In this document: in pieces, positions 16,027-24,057 of the stretch | Layout of the letters: each line of letters starts with the position of its first letter | Position numbering within the stretch: the stretch's first letter is position 1 | DNA from: GH45 sp046704385 | Lineage (GTDB): Bacteria > Bacteroidota > Bacteroidia > Bacteroidales > SZUA-534 | Assembly: GCA_046704385.1 (NCBI GenBank) | Contig: JBJKSB010000070.1 | Location: forward strand, 1-27,260 | Reading direction: 5' to 3' | Length of the DNA: 27,260 nt | The notes under the pieces: model-generated | The model's input: the letters and a program-made list of their open reading frames with translations, nothing else | The model's database searches: none | Told to the model about the DNA's origin: nothing | Translations under genes and position numbers: made by a program

Positions 16027-17127
16027 CTAAAAATTGAAACCAAGACCCCATTCCATGAATTCAGCCTTGAAATAATGAGCTTTGATTGAAAAATTGGCAA
16101 ATATATTTTTTGTGGCATAAAACCGGAACCCAACTCTTTCATAGTATGGTTTTCCAAAATCAACGGGTCGATGCAAATAAAGACCAAACTGAACTGAAAT
16201 CCTGATTCGGTTTACGATCAGGTCCGATGATAAAAAACCGGCATAACTCATCAGTTCTTTATCCGTAACCAGGCTTTTATCCTGGTAATAATCTATCAGA
16301 TAAGGCTGATAAAAATAATCGAAACCCACACCCAGGGTTCTACGTTGATTTATACGTCGGTTCACTCCAACCGAAATCGTTGAATTATAATACTTTTTAC
16401 TCTCTTCAATATTCTTTGCCCGATACGACCCGGCATACATAGCAACAACTTCATATTTTTTGTAAGATTCCGGCTCTTCAATTTTTTTGTAATCAGTTAT
16501 GGTTTTAGCCGGTAAATATGAAAATGTTAAACTTGCCGCTGCCATGTTAACTCCCAGGTTGGGCAATTTGTAGGCACCATTACTAAAATGCTGAAATTTT
16601 ATTCCGGTACCCATTTCCACCCTGTCGGTAATTTTAAATTTATAGATAGAACTAAACTCTATATAAGCATTCATATCGCTGCCAATGGCCACATTTTTTG
16701 GATTAGTGATAGAATCGTATTCATTTAAATTAAACACAGCTCCAAGGCTCCAATTTGTCACAAAATAGTGTTCGGGGTTACGTTTTATCGGAATTTCCAT
16801 AAATCCGAAAAATGCCCTGGGTTTACCTATAATCGGATTATTAAAATTACCGGTATAAATACCTAATCCTAATACAGGATACCTGTGTTGCTGATGCCAG
16901 AATTTAGTACCGGTAGTGGCAAATCCTAATCTTAGTTCATTAGCAGTATAGGGCGCATTACCCATATCTTTCATAGAGGCACGATGTTTTAACACTCTTC
17001 CTAAATACCCCTGATACTCAATCCGTGGAACTACATTAGGCGCATTGGCCTGCTGCGAAAAAACCGTTAACCATGGAGACAAAACTAAAAGTATGATTAT
17101 TCCCGGCTTATACTTATAAATTTTCAT
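16027..17127 (-). CDS. PagL-like acyloxyacyl hydrolase family outer-membrane protein
   Basis: 366 aa with a signal peptide ending near TVFSQ and a barrel-type C terminus ending in Phe (WGLGFNF). It carries the lipid A 3-O-deacylase signature KFQHFSNGAYKLPNLGVN, with His180 and Ser182 matching PagL His126 and Ser128. PagL removes the 3-linked acyl chain of lipid A in the outer membrane. The third PagL triad residue, Glu140, lies 14 residues after the His; here that position is Asn194 (PNLGVN), so the triad is incomplete or arranged differently. The protein is about twice the length of PagL (about 150 aa mature), with extra predicted strands after residue 215. It is first in a two-gene unit with an EamA transporter 3 bp downstream. 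Deacylase activity is inferred, not certain. Confidence 0.8.
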   Translation of the reverse strand: MKIYKYKPGIIILLVLSPWLTVFSQQANAPNVVPRIEYQGYLGRVLKHRASMKDMGNAPYTANELRLGFATTGTKFWHQQHRYPVLGLGIYTGNFNNPIIGKPRAFFGFMEIPIKRNPEHYFVTNWSLGAVFNLNEYDSITNPKNVAIGSDMNAYIEFSSIYKFKITDRVEMGTGIKFQHFSNGAYKLPNLGVNMAAASLTFSYLPAKTITDYKKIEEPESYKKYEVVAMYAGSYRAKNIEESKKYYNSTISVGVNRRINQRRTLGVGFDYFYQPYLIDYYQDKSLVTDKELMSYAGFLSSDLIVNRIRISVQFGLYLHRPVDFGKPYYERVGFRFYATKNIFANFSIKAHYFKAEFMEWGLGFNF

Positions 17128-17191
17128 CTGATAGTAATTACTGGCGGTAAATTAACCAAATCTTTTTTTAATTTTCAACTACTTGAATTAG

Positions 17192-17203
17192 GTTTTGCAA
17201 AAC
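17192..17203. promoter_or_regulatory. 12-bp perfect palindrome between divergent genes
   Basis: GTTTTGCAAAAC is perfectly self-complementary and lies 65 bp upstream of the PagL-like start and about 155 bp upstream of the macroglobulin-like start. It could be an operator, but a single AT-rich 12-mer palindrome is weak evidence. Confidence 0.25.
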
Positions 17204-17287
17204 ATTAAGTAACAACCTGTGTTGGGTATTTTATTTCAAACTTAGATTAACAGTTAAAAAATTCACTTAATAATTTGCCGGGCTGTC

Positions 17288-17318
17288 TTGTTTGAATTAT
17301 AAAAATCTAGTAGGTTTG
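17288..17318 (+). promoter_or_regulatory. Bacteroidota-type promoter of the macroglobulin-like gene
   Basis: TTG (17288-17290) is followed after 20 nt by TAGGTTTG (17311-17318), an exact match to the Bacteroidota sigma-ABfr pattern TTG-N19-21-TAnnTTTG. The predicted transcription start near 17325 would leave a leader of about 35 nt before the ATG at 17359. This is the best promoter match in the window. Confidence 0.6.
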
Positions 17319-17358
17319 TAGGAAGCGGGTATTAACCCAATTAATAAATACCGTTTAC

Positions 17359-20300
17359 ATGAATAAAAAAATCTTCCAGTTGGTTTTTTTTCTGATCCTG
17401 CTGATTGCTTTTGCGGTAATTATTAAAAATTATGTTGACTCCATTGAATCAGATATCTCCGATTATGCCCTGGTGCTTGAAAGTGTACCCAAGGGTGAAA
17501 TTTCAAGATTATCGCCCATAATCATAAAACTTGCCCAGGATGTTGACGCACAACAATATCCACAAAATACTCCGCTTACTACCGATATTTTAAAATTTCA
17601 ACCTGAAATAGAAGGCTATACCTATTTTACAGATAAACAAACCATTGAATTTCATCCTAATGAGCCCCTGCAACCGGGTACCCTTTATTCGGCCAAACTA
17701 TATTTAAAAAAACTCTTCCCCGACCAACCCTACAAACCTTTTCATTTCAGGTTCTCAACTCCTTCACTGACTTTTAAAGTTAAAATTGGTGAAACGGTTT
17801 ATTATGATTCAACCGGTATTAAAATCCCATATATCAAGGGCCATATAACTTTTAACGACTATATTGATTTTGAAAAGAAACAGCAATTGATCAGAGCAAC
17901 TCAGGACAATCAAAAACTAAGTATTGAGGTAATGCCCGGAAAAAATAATCTTGCATCAGAATTTATTATTAAAGGAATTAAAAGGACTACGGACAATGAA
18001 GTTGTTAAAATTTCATGGTCAGGTAAACCCATTTTTTCCAATATAATGGATAGTACCCAAATTATTATTCCAGCTATTGATTCTTTTGAGATTTCAGGTG
18101 CCCGGTTTGTATATTTTCCAAAACCACTTCTTACGATAAAATTTACTGATTCAATCGATAAAAAATCATTTAATGACTCCAGTCTGTTTATTGATGATTA
18201 TAACGATTACAACATCAACATCAATCATAATGAAATAAAAGTCATTTTTAATTCTGTCACTAATGCCACTCACACATTAAGATTGGTGAGAGGATTGCAG
18301 AGCATAACAGGTAAATCGCTAAATCAACCCTTTGATTTTCCATTTACCCTGGCCTCCTCCAAACCCTTAATTGCGCTTACCGACAGTTCAAACTATATTC
18401 CTTCATCACTACGATCGAACATGCTCGATGTCAATGTATTAAACTTAAAATCAATTGATATTGATATTACTTTTGTCCCTGATAAAAATATGATTCAATT
18501 TTTACAGGTAAATGATATAGAAGGTCATAATGAGATTGACCGGGTTGGCACCTTGATTTATCACCATACATTTAACTTGCAGAATGATATAAATTATAGT
18601 CCTAATCAACTAAGTTCCTACAACCTGAACCTGTTAGGGGCCGATTTATCCAGAAACGGATTGTATAATTTTTCGTTTACCTATTATCCTGAAAATGTGG
18701 TTTATCATAACCAAAACATATCCGATTCTGTAGTCGGCCAGGTACAGACGCACCCATTCAGGCATAATATTATTTTTTCAAACTTGTTAGGAGTAGCCAG
18801 ACTAACTACCCTCGATTCACTTTACATTTTTGTTTCAGATCTGTCGACCGGCAAACCTGTTAAAGCAGCACGAGTTGATATATATAATTTTCAACAAAAC
18901 AAATTGGGTACCTTGCTCACCGATGAAAATGGAATGGGAAAGATTAAAATAACCCGGAAAAACCTATTTATTAAAATTCAGCGAAACAACGATATTACCT
19001 ATCTTAAATTAAATGAAGGCGACAAGCTTATTTCAGGTAAAAATCCGCGACCGGGAGTATATTCCCTAAAAGGTTACCGGTGTCATGTGGAGGGGTTGAA
19101 ACCTGAATATACTCCAACCGATAGCATAAATCTTGCAGTTATTATTTCTAAAACAGGCAGGCAAAGCAAGATAAAAGAGCCATTGGAAATAAAACTGGAG
19201 TCGCCCGGTCATTTTTTTTTTAATAACCAGATCATTCCCGTTGGTAGTTCCTCTCTGACATTATACCGGACAACCCTTCCTGAAAATTGCATGCAAGGCG
19301 ACTGGAAAATAATCATCGCGAATAAAGATGCCGAATTTGAGGCAAATTTTCGGGTAAAAAGTAAAAATGAACTATTATTACCCATACATTATTATTTTGA
19401 TCAGAGCAAGCTGATTTTGAAATTGGAAACCGGACCAAAATCGACCTTTCTAAACAAACATTCAGTCTTTAGTAATATTATTGCTGAATTAAGCTCCCCT
19501 GAAAAAAATTATCCGGGCTTCAAATTTACTTTTCCAAACACAATGGAAAAACCTTTAACATACACTGAAAAATCGTCATTCGATAAAAAAGGGAAAGCCC
19601 TGGTAAAATTACCTAAGGATATTAAACCCGGAATGATTTGCAGGGTAACATCATATGCTGATTTTCCTGACGGGATAAAACTTGAATGTGACAGCGTTTT
19701 TATTATTCCATCTATAAACAACTACCTTGGGATAAAATCAAATTTTATTGATGATACAACCCTGTCAATTAACCTTTTAGCAATTAATGGTTATTTCGAT
19801 CCGGTATCGGATAAAGTCCCGGTTCAGATTAAAATAAGCCCTTTTTCAGATGCGGATAGCCTGTTTCAGAATATCCTGTTGGATACCATTATAACCGTAA
19901 CCGGAAGAATGAACCTGAATCTGCACCACAAACTTTTTAAGGAAAATGCATTATGGATAAAGGCTATTGAATTAATTAGCAATAAGGAGGTTAGTACTGT
20001 TCAGGAAAAGGCACTTAAAATAAATTCTCCGTCAAATATCATTCACATCGTTACCGATCGAAATTCTTATACTGTCGGTGATTCGTGTTATATGGAAATA
20101 AATTCAGATAAACCTATATGCGCCCTACGCTCCATTGAAACCGACACAAGAATTTTAAACTCAAAATGGATTTCATGTAATACCAACCCTAAAGGCAGCA
20201 AAATTGCAATTACCGACGATATGATTCCGGGCTTTTATATCTCATTCATTGATGTTACTGATCAGGAAAATAAACTGTCATCGCGTTATATTAAGGTCAA

Positions 20301-22515
20301 TAGTAAGGCATATACCGGATCACATAATATTGAAGTGGATATACCTCACGATTGGGTTCCAATGCAGGAAAACAGCATTGTTATTTCAAATAAATCGGAT
20401 AATGCTATAAAATACTATATTACTATGGGCAACTACGACAGTTTACCAAACAAAGGACTTTCAGCGAACGAATATTTCAAATTAAAGCCCCGGTATCAAA
20501 CCCAAAACTGGATATCAAACTATATTAATACAAATCAAAACAAAAACAACTTATTACATACCACACCAAATGTTGCGAATATATCCGGAAATAAAACCAA
20601 TATAATTTACGGGCCATTCTTACTTGCTGTGAATCAGAAAACTATCAGTCAATTCACATTGCCTTTTGTTTGCGGCGATTTTATCATCAAAATTACCTGC
20701 CTTGATCCTTCTAATGGTGAAGTATTTGAGATACAAAAAGAGGCATCAGTAAGTACACTTATTACGGTTGATCTTGAACTTCCAAAATATTTAAATGCAG
20801 GAGATATCATTAAATTTCCAGTTTATCTGACAAATAATACCAACCGAACCGATACTTTAAAGTTGCAAATAAAAAACCGGACCAGTATCGACTTTCTCTC
20901 TGATTTTCCTGACGAAACCATAATAAAAAGTCATAGTCGCCTTCCGGTTTGGTTAGCCGTAAAGACCAAGGAATCAAATGATTTAGCTAAATTTGAAATT
21001 TCGGTCCACTGGCGTTCAGGTAATTTAAATCAAAAAATTAGTATTCCAATAAATCATGACCCGGGATATCTTATTCACAGTTCATCGACCCTTCTTAATC
21101 CTCAGGAAAAATGGCAACAAACCATTACACCAATGGGAATTAAAGGAACCAACGAGGCTGTACTGGAAACCTCAAACCAAAAAATACCAACGATCTGGGA
21201 AAAATTACAATATCTGAACGAGAGAAATGATAAGAACCTGGAAAATCTTTTAAATAAAACATTTCCTTTAATATACCTGGCTGAAATTACTGACCAGAAT
21301 GATTTAAAGAAAATATATACCAGCAGAATTAAAACCGCTCTGGACAAGCTGCCCGGATTTCAGACACGAAATGGTGGTTTTAAGAAAAACATTTCAGACG
21401 AAGAACCTGACAATCGCATTACCAGTTATGCCGGTGAATTTATGCTTTGTGCCAAAGAAAATGAAATGGTTTTAAATGAAGGGGTATTTAATAAATGGCA
21501 ACGCTATCAACAAATTGAATTTCAACGGCAAAAATACGAGGAAACAACTGAGGATAAGAATTATGCAATTCTGGTATATACGTTGGGGTTGGCAAAAACC
21601 CTACAAGCCAAACAGTTAACGAATTACACCCCTCATGACACCGAATCGGAATTGTTACTGGCCTGTACCTATTCCATATTGGGAAAAACCCGGCAGGCTA
21701 AAACTCTTGTAAATATTGACAGTTTAATGCAAAATCTGAATAAAATGACATTAACTGAATGTTCAGCGCTTTTAAACTTAATAACAATATCAGGTGAACC
21801 TGAAAAAGTACGTCCTTTGGTAACCCAAATAAATAACCGCTTAAGAATTTCCACCCTTTCTCCAGGCGAAATAACCCTGGCTTTAAACAGCATGCTCAAA
21901 TCGGTTATCAGGTTCAGCAAACCATCAACCGGGCATTTAATTTACAAGGTAAATAATGGTAAAGAGTATGATTACAGCTTTTCAAAACCGTTATGGTATT
22001 TAAATATTCCAATTGAATTTACACTTCCAAAAAATATTGATATCATCAATACCGGTATCGATACATTATGTCTGAATCTTTCCTACAAAGGTTATCCTCA
22101 ACATATTGATAACAAAGAAAATACTATTCGTTCAATTAAAGTCTCCAATCATTATACCGACCTGAATAATTCTCCATTAAACACGGACAAAATCCAGTCA
22201 GATGATTATTATAAACAGAAGCTGACAATTAAAAACTCAGATAGATTGGCCTTACGAAAATTACTAATTACTATACCCGTTCCTTCGGGTGTCAGTCTGA
22301 TATCGGTTAATAATGCTTCAGCCAATCAGAATGTGGAAACCGAACGTGCTCTTACCAAACAGGTGGAACTAAATCCAGGTGAGGAATTTAACCTGATTTT
22401 GGTTTACAGGACTTGTTATAAAGGTGTATTTATCTCATATCCGGTAATAATTCAAAATCTTAATGAAATAAGCAGTAAATCGTTTATTCAGGCACCGGTC
22501 TTTACTATAAATTAA
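17359..22515 (+). CDS. Diverged alpha-2-macroglobulin-like envelope protein, no thioester
   Basis: 1718-aa protein with one N-terminal hydrophobic segment (about residues 5-23) that could be an anchor or uncleaved signal; no lipobox Cys. An Ig-like domain follows (about 40-135; TIEFHPNEPLQPGTLYSAKL). Macroglobulin-like domains include a DLSTGKPVKAARVDIYN stretch near 493 and GLKPEYTPTDSINLAVIISK near 583, the counterpart of the family's YRPGET motif. An alpha-2-macroglobulin central region (about 1085-1140; GPFLLAVNQKTISQFTLPF, DLELPKYLNAGDI) precedes a helical domain from about 1285 that corresponds to the thioester domain (PGFQTRNGGF, RITSYAGEFMLCAKE). The expected CxEQ thioester motif is replaced by NLENLLNK, so covalent trapping of proteases seems impossible. 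Bacterial homologues guard the periplasm; a pbpC partner is not adjacent here. Assignment rests on domain order and weak motifs. Confidence 0.75.
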   Translation: MNKKIFQLVFFLILLIAFAVIIKNYVDSIESDISDYALVLESVPKGEISRLSPIIIKLAQDVDAQQYPQNTPLTTDILKFQPEIEGYTYFTDKQTIEFHPNEPLQPGTLYSAKLYLKKLFPDQPYKPFHFRFSTPSLTFKVKIGETVYYDSTGIKIPYIKGHITFNDYIDFEKKQQLIRATQDNQKLSIEVMPGKNNLASEFIIKGIKRTTDNEVVKISWSGKPIFSNIMDSTQIIIPAIDSFEISGARFVYFPKPLLTIKFTDSIDKKSFNDSSLFIDDYNDYNININHNEIKVIFNSVTNATHTLRLVRGLQSITGKSLNQPFDFPFTLASSKPLIALTDSSNYIPSSLRSNMLDVNVLNLKSIDIDITFVPDKNMIQFLQVNDIEGHNEIDRVGTLIYHHTFNLQNDINYSPNQLSSYNLNLLGADLSRNGLYNFSFTYYPENVVYHNQNISDSVVGQVQTHPFRHNIIFSNLLGVARLTTLDSLYIFVSDLSTGKPVKAARVDIYNFQQNKLGTLLTDENGMGKIKITRKNLFIKIQRNNDITYLKLNEGDKLISGKNPRPGVYSLKGYRCHVEGLKPEYTPTDSINLAVIISKTGRQSKIKEPLEIKLESPGHFFFNNQIIPVGSSSLTLYRTTLPENCMQGDWKIIIANKDAEFEANFRVKSKNELLLPIHYYFDQSKLILKLETGPKSTFLNKHSVFSNIIAELSSPEKNYPGFKFTFPNTMEKPLTYTEKSSFDKKGKALVKLPKDIKPGMICRVTSYADFPDGIKLECDSVFIIPSINNYLGIKSNFIDDTTLSINLLAINGYFDPVSDKVPVQIKISPFSDADSLFQNILLDTIITVTGRMNLNLHHKLFKENALWIKAIELISNKEVSTVQEKALKINSPSNIIHIVTDRNSYTVGDSCYMEINSDKPICALRSIETDTRILNSKWISCNTNPKGSKIAITDDMIPGFYISFIDVTDQENKLSSRYIKVNSKAYTGSHNIEVDIPHDWVPMQENSIVISNKSDNAIKYYITMGNYDSLPNKGLSANEYFKLKPRYQTQNWISNYINTNQNKNNLLHTTPNVANISGNKTNIIYGPFLLAVNQKTISQFTLPFVCGDFIIKITCLDPSNGEVFEIQKEASVSTLITVDLELPKYLNAGDIIKFPVYLTNNTNRTDTLKLQIKNRTSIDFLSDFPDETIIKSHSRLPVWLAVKTKESNDLAKFEISVHWRSGNLNQKISIPINHDPGYLIHSSSTLLNPQEKWQQTITPMGIKGTNEAVLETSNQKIPTIWEKLQYLNERNDKNLENLLNKTFPLIYLAEITDQNDLKKIYTSRIKTALDKLPGFQTRNGGFKKNISDEEPDNRITSYAGEFMLCAKENEMVLNEGVFNKWQRYQQIEFQRQKYEETTEDKNYAILVYTLGLAKTLQAKQLTNYTPHDTESELLLACTYSILGKTRQAKTLVNIDSLMQNLNKMTLTECSALLNLITISGEPEKVRPLVTQINNRLRISTLSPGEITLALNSMLKSVIRFSKPSTGHLIYKVNNGKEYDYSFSKPLWYLNIPIEFTLPKNIDIINTGIDTLCLNLSYKGYPQHIDNKENTIRSIKVSNHYTDLNNSPLNTDKIQSDDYYKQKLTIKNSDRLALRKLLITIPVPSGVSLISVNNASANQNVETERALTKQVELNPGEEFNLILVYRTCYKGVFISYPVIIQNLNEISSKSFIQAPVFTIN

Positions 22516-22534
22516 ACCTCCACCCCATCAGAAA

Positions 22535-22561
22535 AAACCCTGGATAACACACCCAGGGTTT
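22535..22561 (-). terminator. Intrinsic terminator of the FadL-like gene
   Basis: AAACCCTGG (22535-22543) pairs perfectly with CCAGGGTTT (22553-22561) around a 9-nt loop. On the minus strand the stem runs into a T-tract (TTTTTTC), as expected of a Rho-independent terminator for the gene ending at 22589. On the plus strand there is no T-run, so stopping of the convergent macroglobulin transcript is less certain. Confidence 0.78.
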
Positions 22562-22588
22562 ACCATTAAATAACCAGAACTTTATAAA

Positions 22589-24028
22589 TTAAAATCTAAA
22601 TCCAATAGTAGTCATAAACTTGCTGCTTGTATTTTTTAAAGCTACACCACTATTTATGTAAGTATACATGTAATACATTTCCTCACTGGTAACATATTGA
22701 TAAGCAGCATCAAAATAAAAACTTCCCAGATTTACACCTACACCACCTGAATATACAAGCTTATAGGCATCAGAATTCATTTGTGACGACTTGTATGGAC
22801 TGTCAAAATAGGCCAAACCGGCTCTTAAACTACATATACCTAATCTTACTTCACCTCCTAATTTTGTATTGAAGGTTCCCCGGTATATTTCATTTATTTT
22901 TGCATTTGCTGCATCAAAGTAATAATCAGATGCGCTAATATTCATATTTGAATAATCCATATAGTCAACTTCGGCTGAGACCAACCCAATTTTACCAATT
23001 ACAGCAGCACCACTTAAAATAAAATGTGCGGGTGATACAAAATCCCAACTATAATTACCCCTGGGCGATTTTCCTGAATATGCCTGAACCCCGTTTCCAA
23101 AATTCAGATTGGCATTAACATCAGTCCAATAATCGTATTTCATATTATATAAAGTAGGTGTGTGTAAGGCAACACCAATCCTGAACATCTGGTTTATTTT
23201 GTATATCATGCCAAACTTAAAGTTAAAACCATTTCCATTAGCTTTCAAGTAATCGTTTGATGTAAAATCCACTAATGCAATGGTATCCGATCTGGATGCT
23301 TTTTCGGTATGAGTAACATAATTTGAATAATTAATCCGTTGAAATCCCAGTGTACCACCCAGGTAAAATTTGTCCTTATAATTCCCGCTTAAATTCACGT
23401 CATACTCTCCGGCATATCCTGATGAATTAACCTGGTGTGTCTGGTCAGAACCATAAAAATTACCGTTATAATTATAGTCATTATAAAAATTACTGCCATC
23501 GGTAAATACTACGTTTGCAAGGTAATAGGCATTATTTAAACTGTCACCGGGCGAATCGTCAAGCATTTGAACCTGTTTGTCAAGCAGCGAACCTTTATCA
23601 TTATGCCCTTCAATACTGTAACTTTTATTGTAATCATTAAGGTGATTATAAGCAAAGCCGAAATTCACGTATTTCCAGTCACTTTCGCTTTTATTCTCCG
23701 ATGCCGAAACAAAACCCATATTGGTTAACTGAAAACTCATATTTTCAGCGGTCCGTTTGTTCGAATAATAATCTGCTATCGCAGTATGATTTGTCCACGC
23801 GGTAGACATCCCAATTTCACTGTTCCGGTATAATCCTGTTCCAGCCGGATTTGTAGCCATGGTGGATAAATCGGCTCCCAATGCACTAAAGGCCCCTCCC
23901 ATGGCTGTATATCTGGCTGTTCCCGATGGAAGAAACTGGGAAAATATCAAGGCATCATACTCATTTTGTCCCTGAACCAATGTAATTCCAAATACAAATA
24001 ATAATATGGTGGCAATATATGATTTCAT
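22589..24028 (-). CDS. OmpP1/FadL/TodX-type outer-membrane transport protein
   Basis: 479-aa outer-membrane barrel. Signal peptide MKSYIATILLFVFGITLVQG is followed by an N-terminal plug-like region with TARYTAMGGAFSALGADLSTMATNPAGTGLYR, the NPAG signature of the FadL/OmpP1 family, which passes long-chain fatty acids or other hydrophobic compounds across the outer membrane. Later segments fit barrel strands (FKFGMIYKINQMFRIGVALHTPTLY, GKIGLVSAEVDYMDYS, GGEVRLGICSLRAGLAYF), and the protein ends in Phe (TTIGFRF), the BAM recognition residue. It starts 29 bp after the upstream lipoprotein gene, so the two probably form one transcript ending at the terminator at 22535-22561. The exact ligand is unknown. 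Confidence 0.88.
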   Translation of the reverse strand: MKSYIATILLFVFGITLVQGQNEYDALIFSQFLPSGTARYTAMGGAFSALGADLSTMATNPAGTGLYRNSEIGMSTAWTNHTAIADYYSNKRTAENMSFQLTNMGFVSASENKSESDWKYVNFGFAYNHLNDYNKSYSIEGHNDKGSLLDKQVQMLDDSPGDSLNNAYYLANVVFTDGSNFYNDYNYNGNFYGSDQTHQVNSSGYAGEYDVNLSGNYKDKFYLGGTLGFQRINYSNYVTHTEKASRSDTIALVDFTSNDYLKANGNGFNFKFGMIYKINQMFRIGVALHTPTLYNMKYDYWTDVNANLNFGNGVQAYSGKSPRGNYSWDFVSPAHFILSGAAVIGKIGLVSAEVDYMDYSNMNISASDYYFDAANAKINEIYRGTFNTKLGGEVRLGICSLRAGLAYFDSPYKSSQMNSDAYKLVYSGGVGVNLGSFYFDAAYQYVTSEEMYYMYTYINSGVALKNTSSKFMTTIGFRF

Positions 24029-24057
24029 AATTATAGCTTTAAATGGTTATTAAGTTT

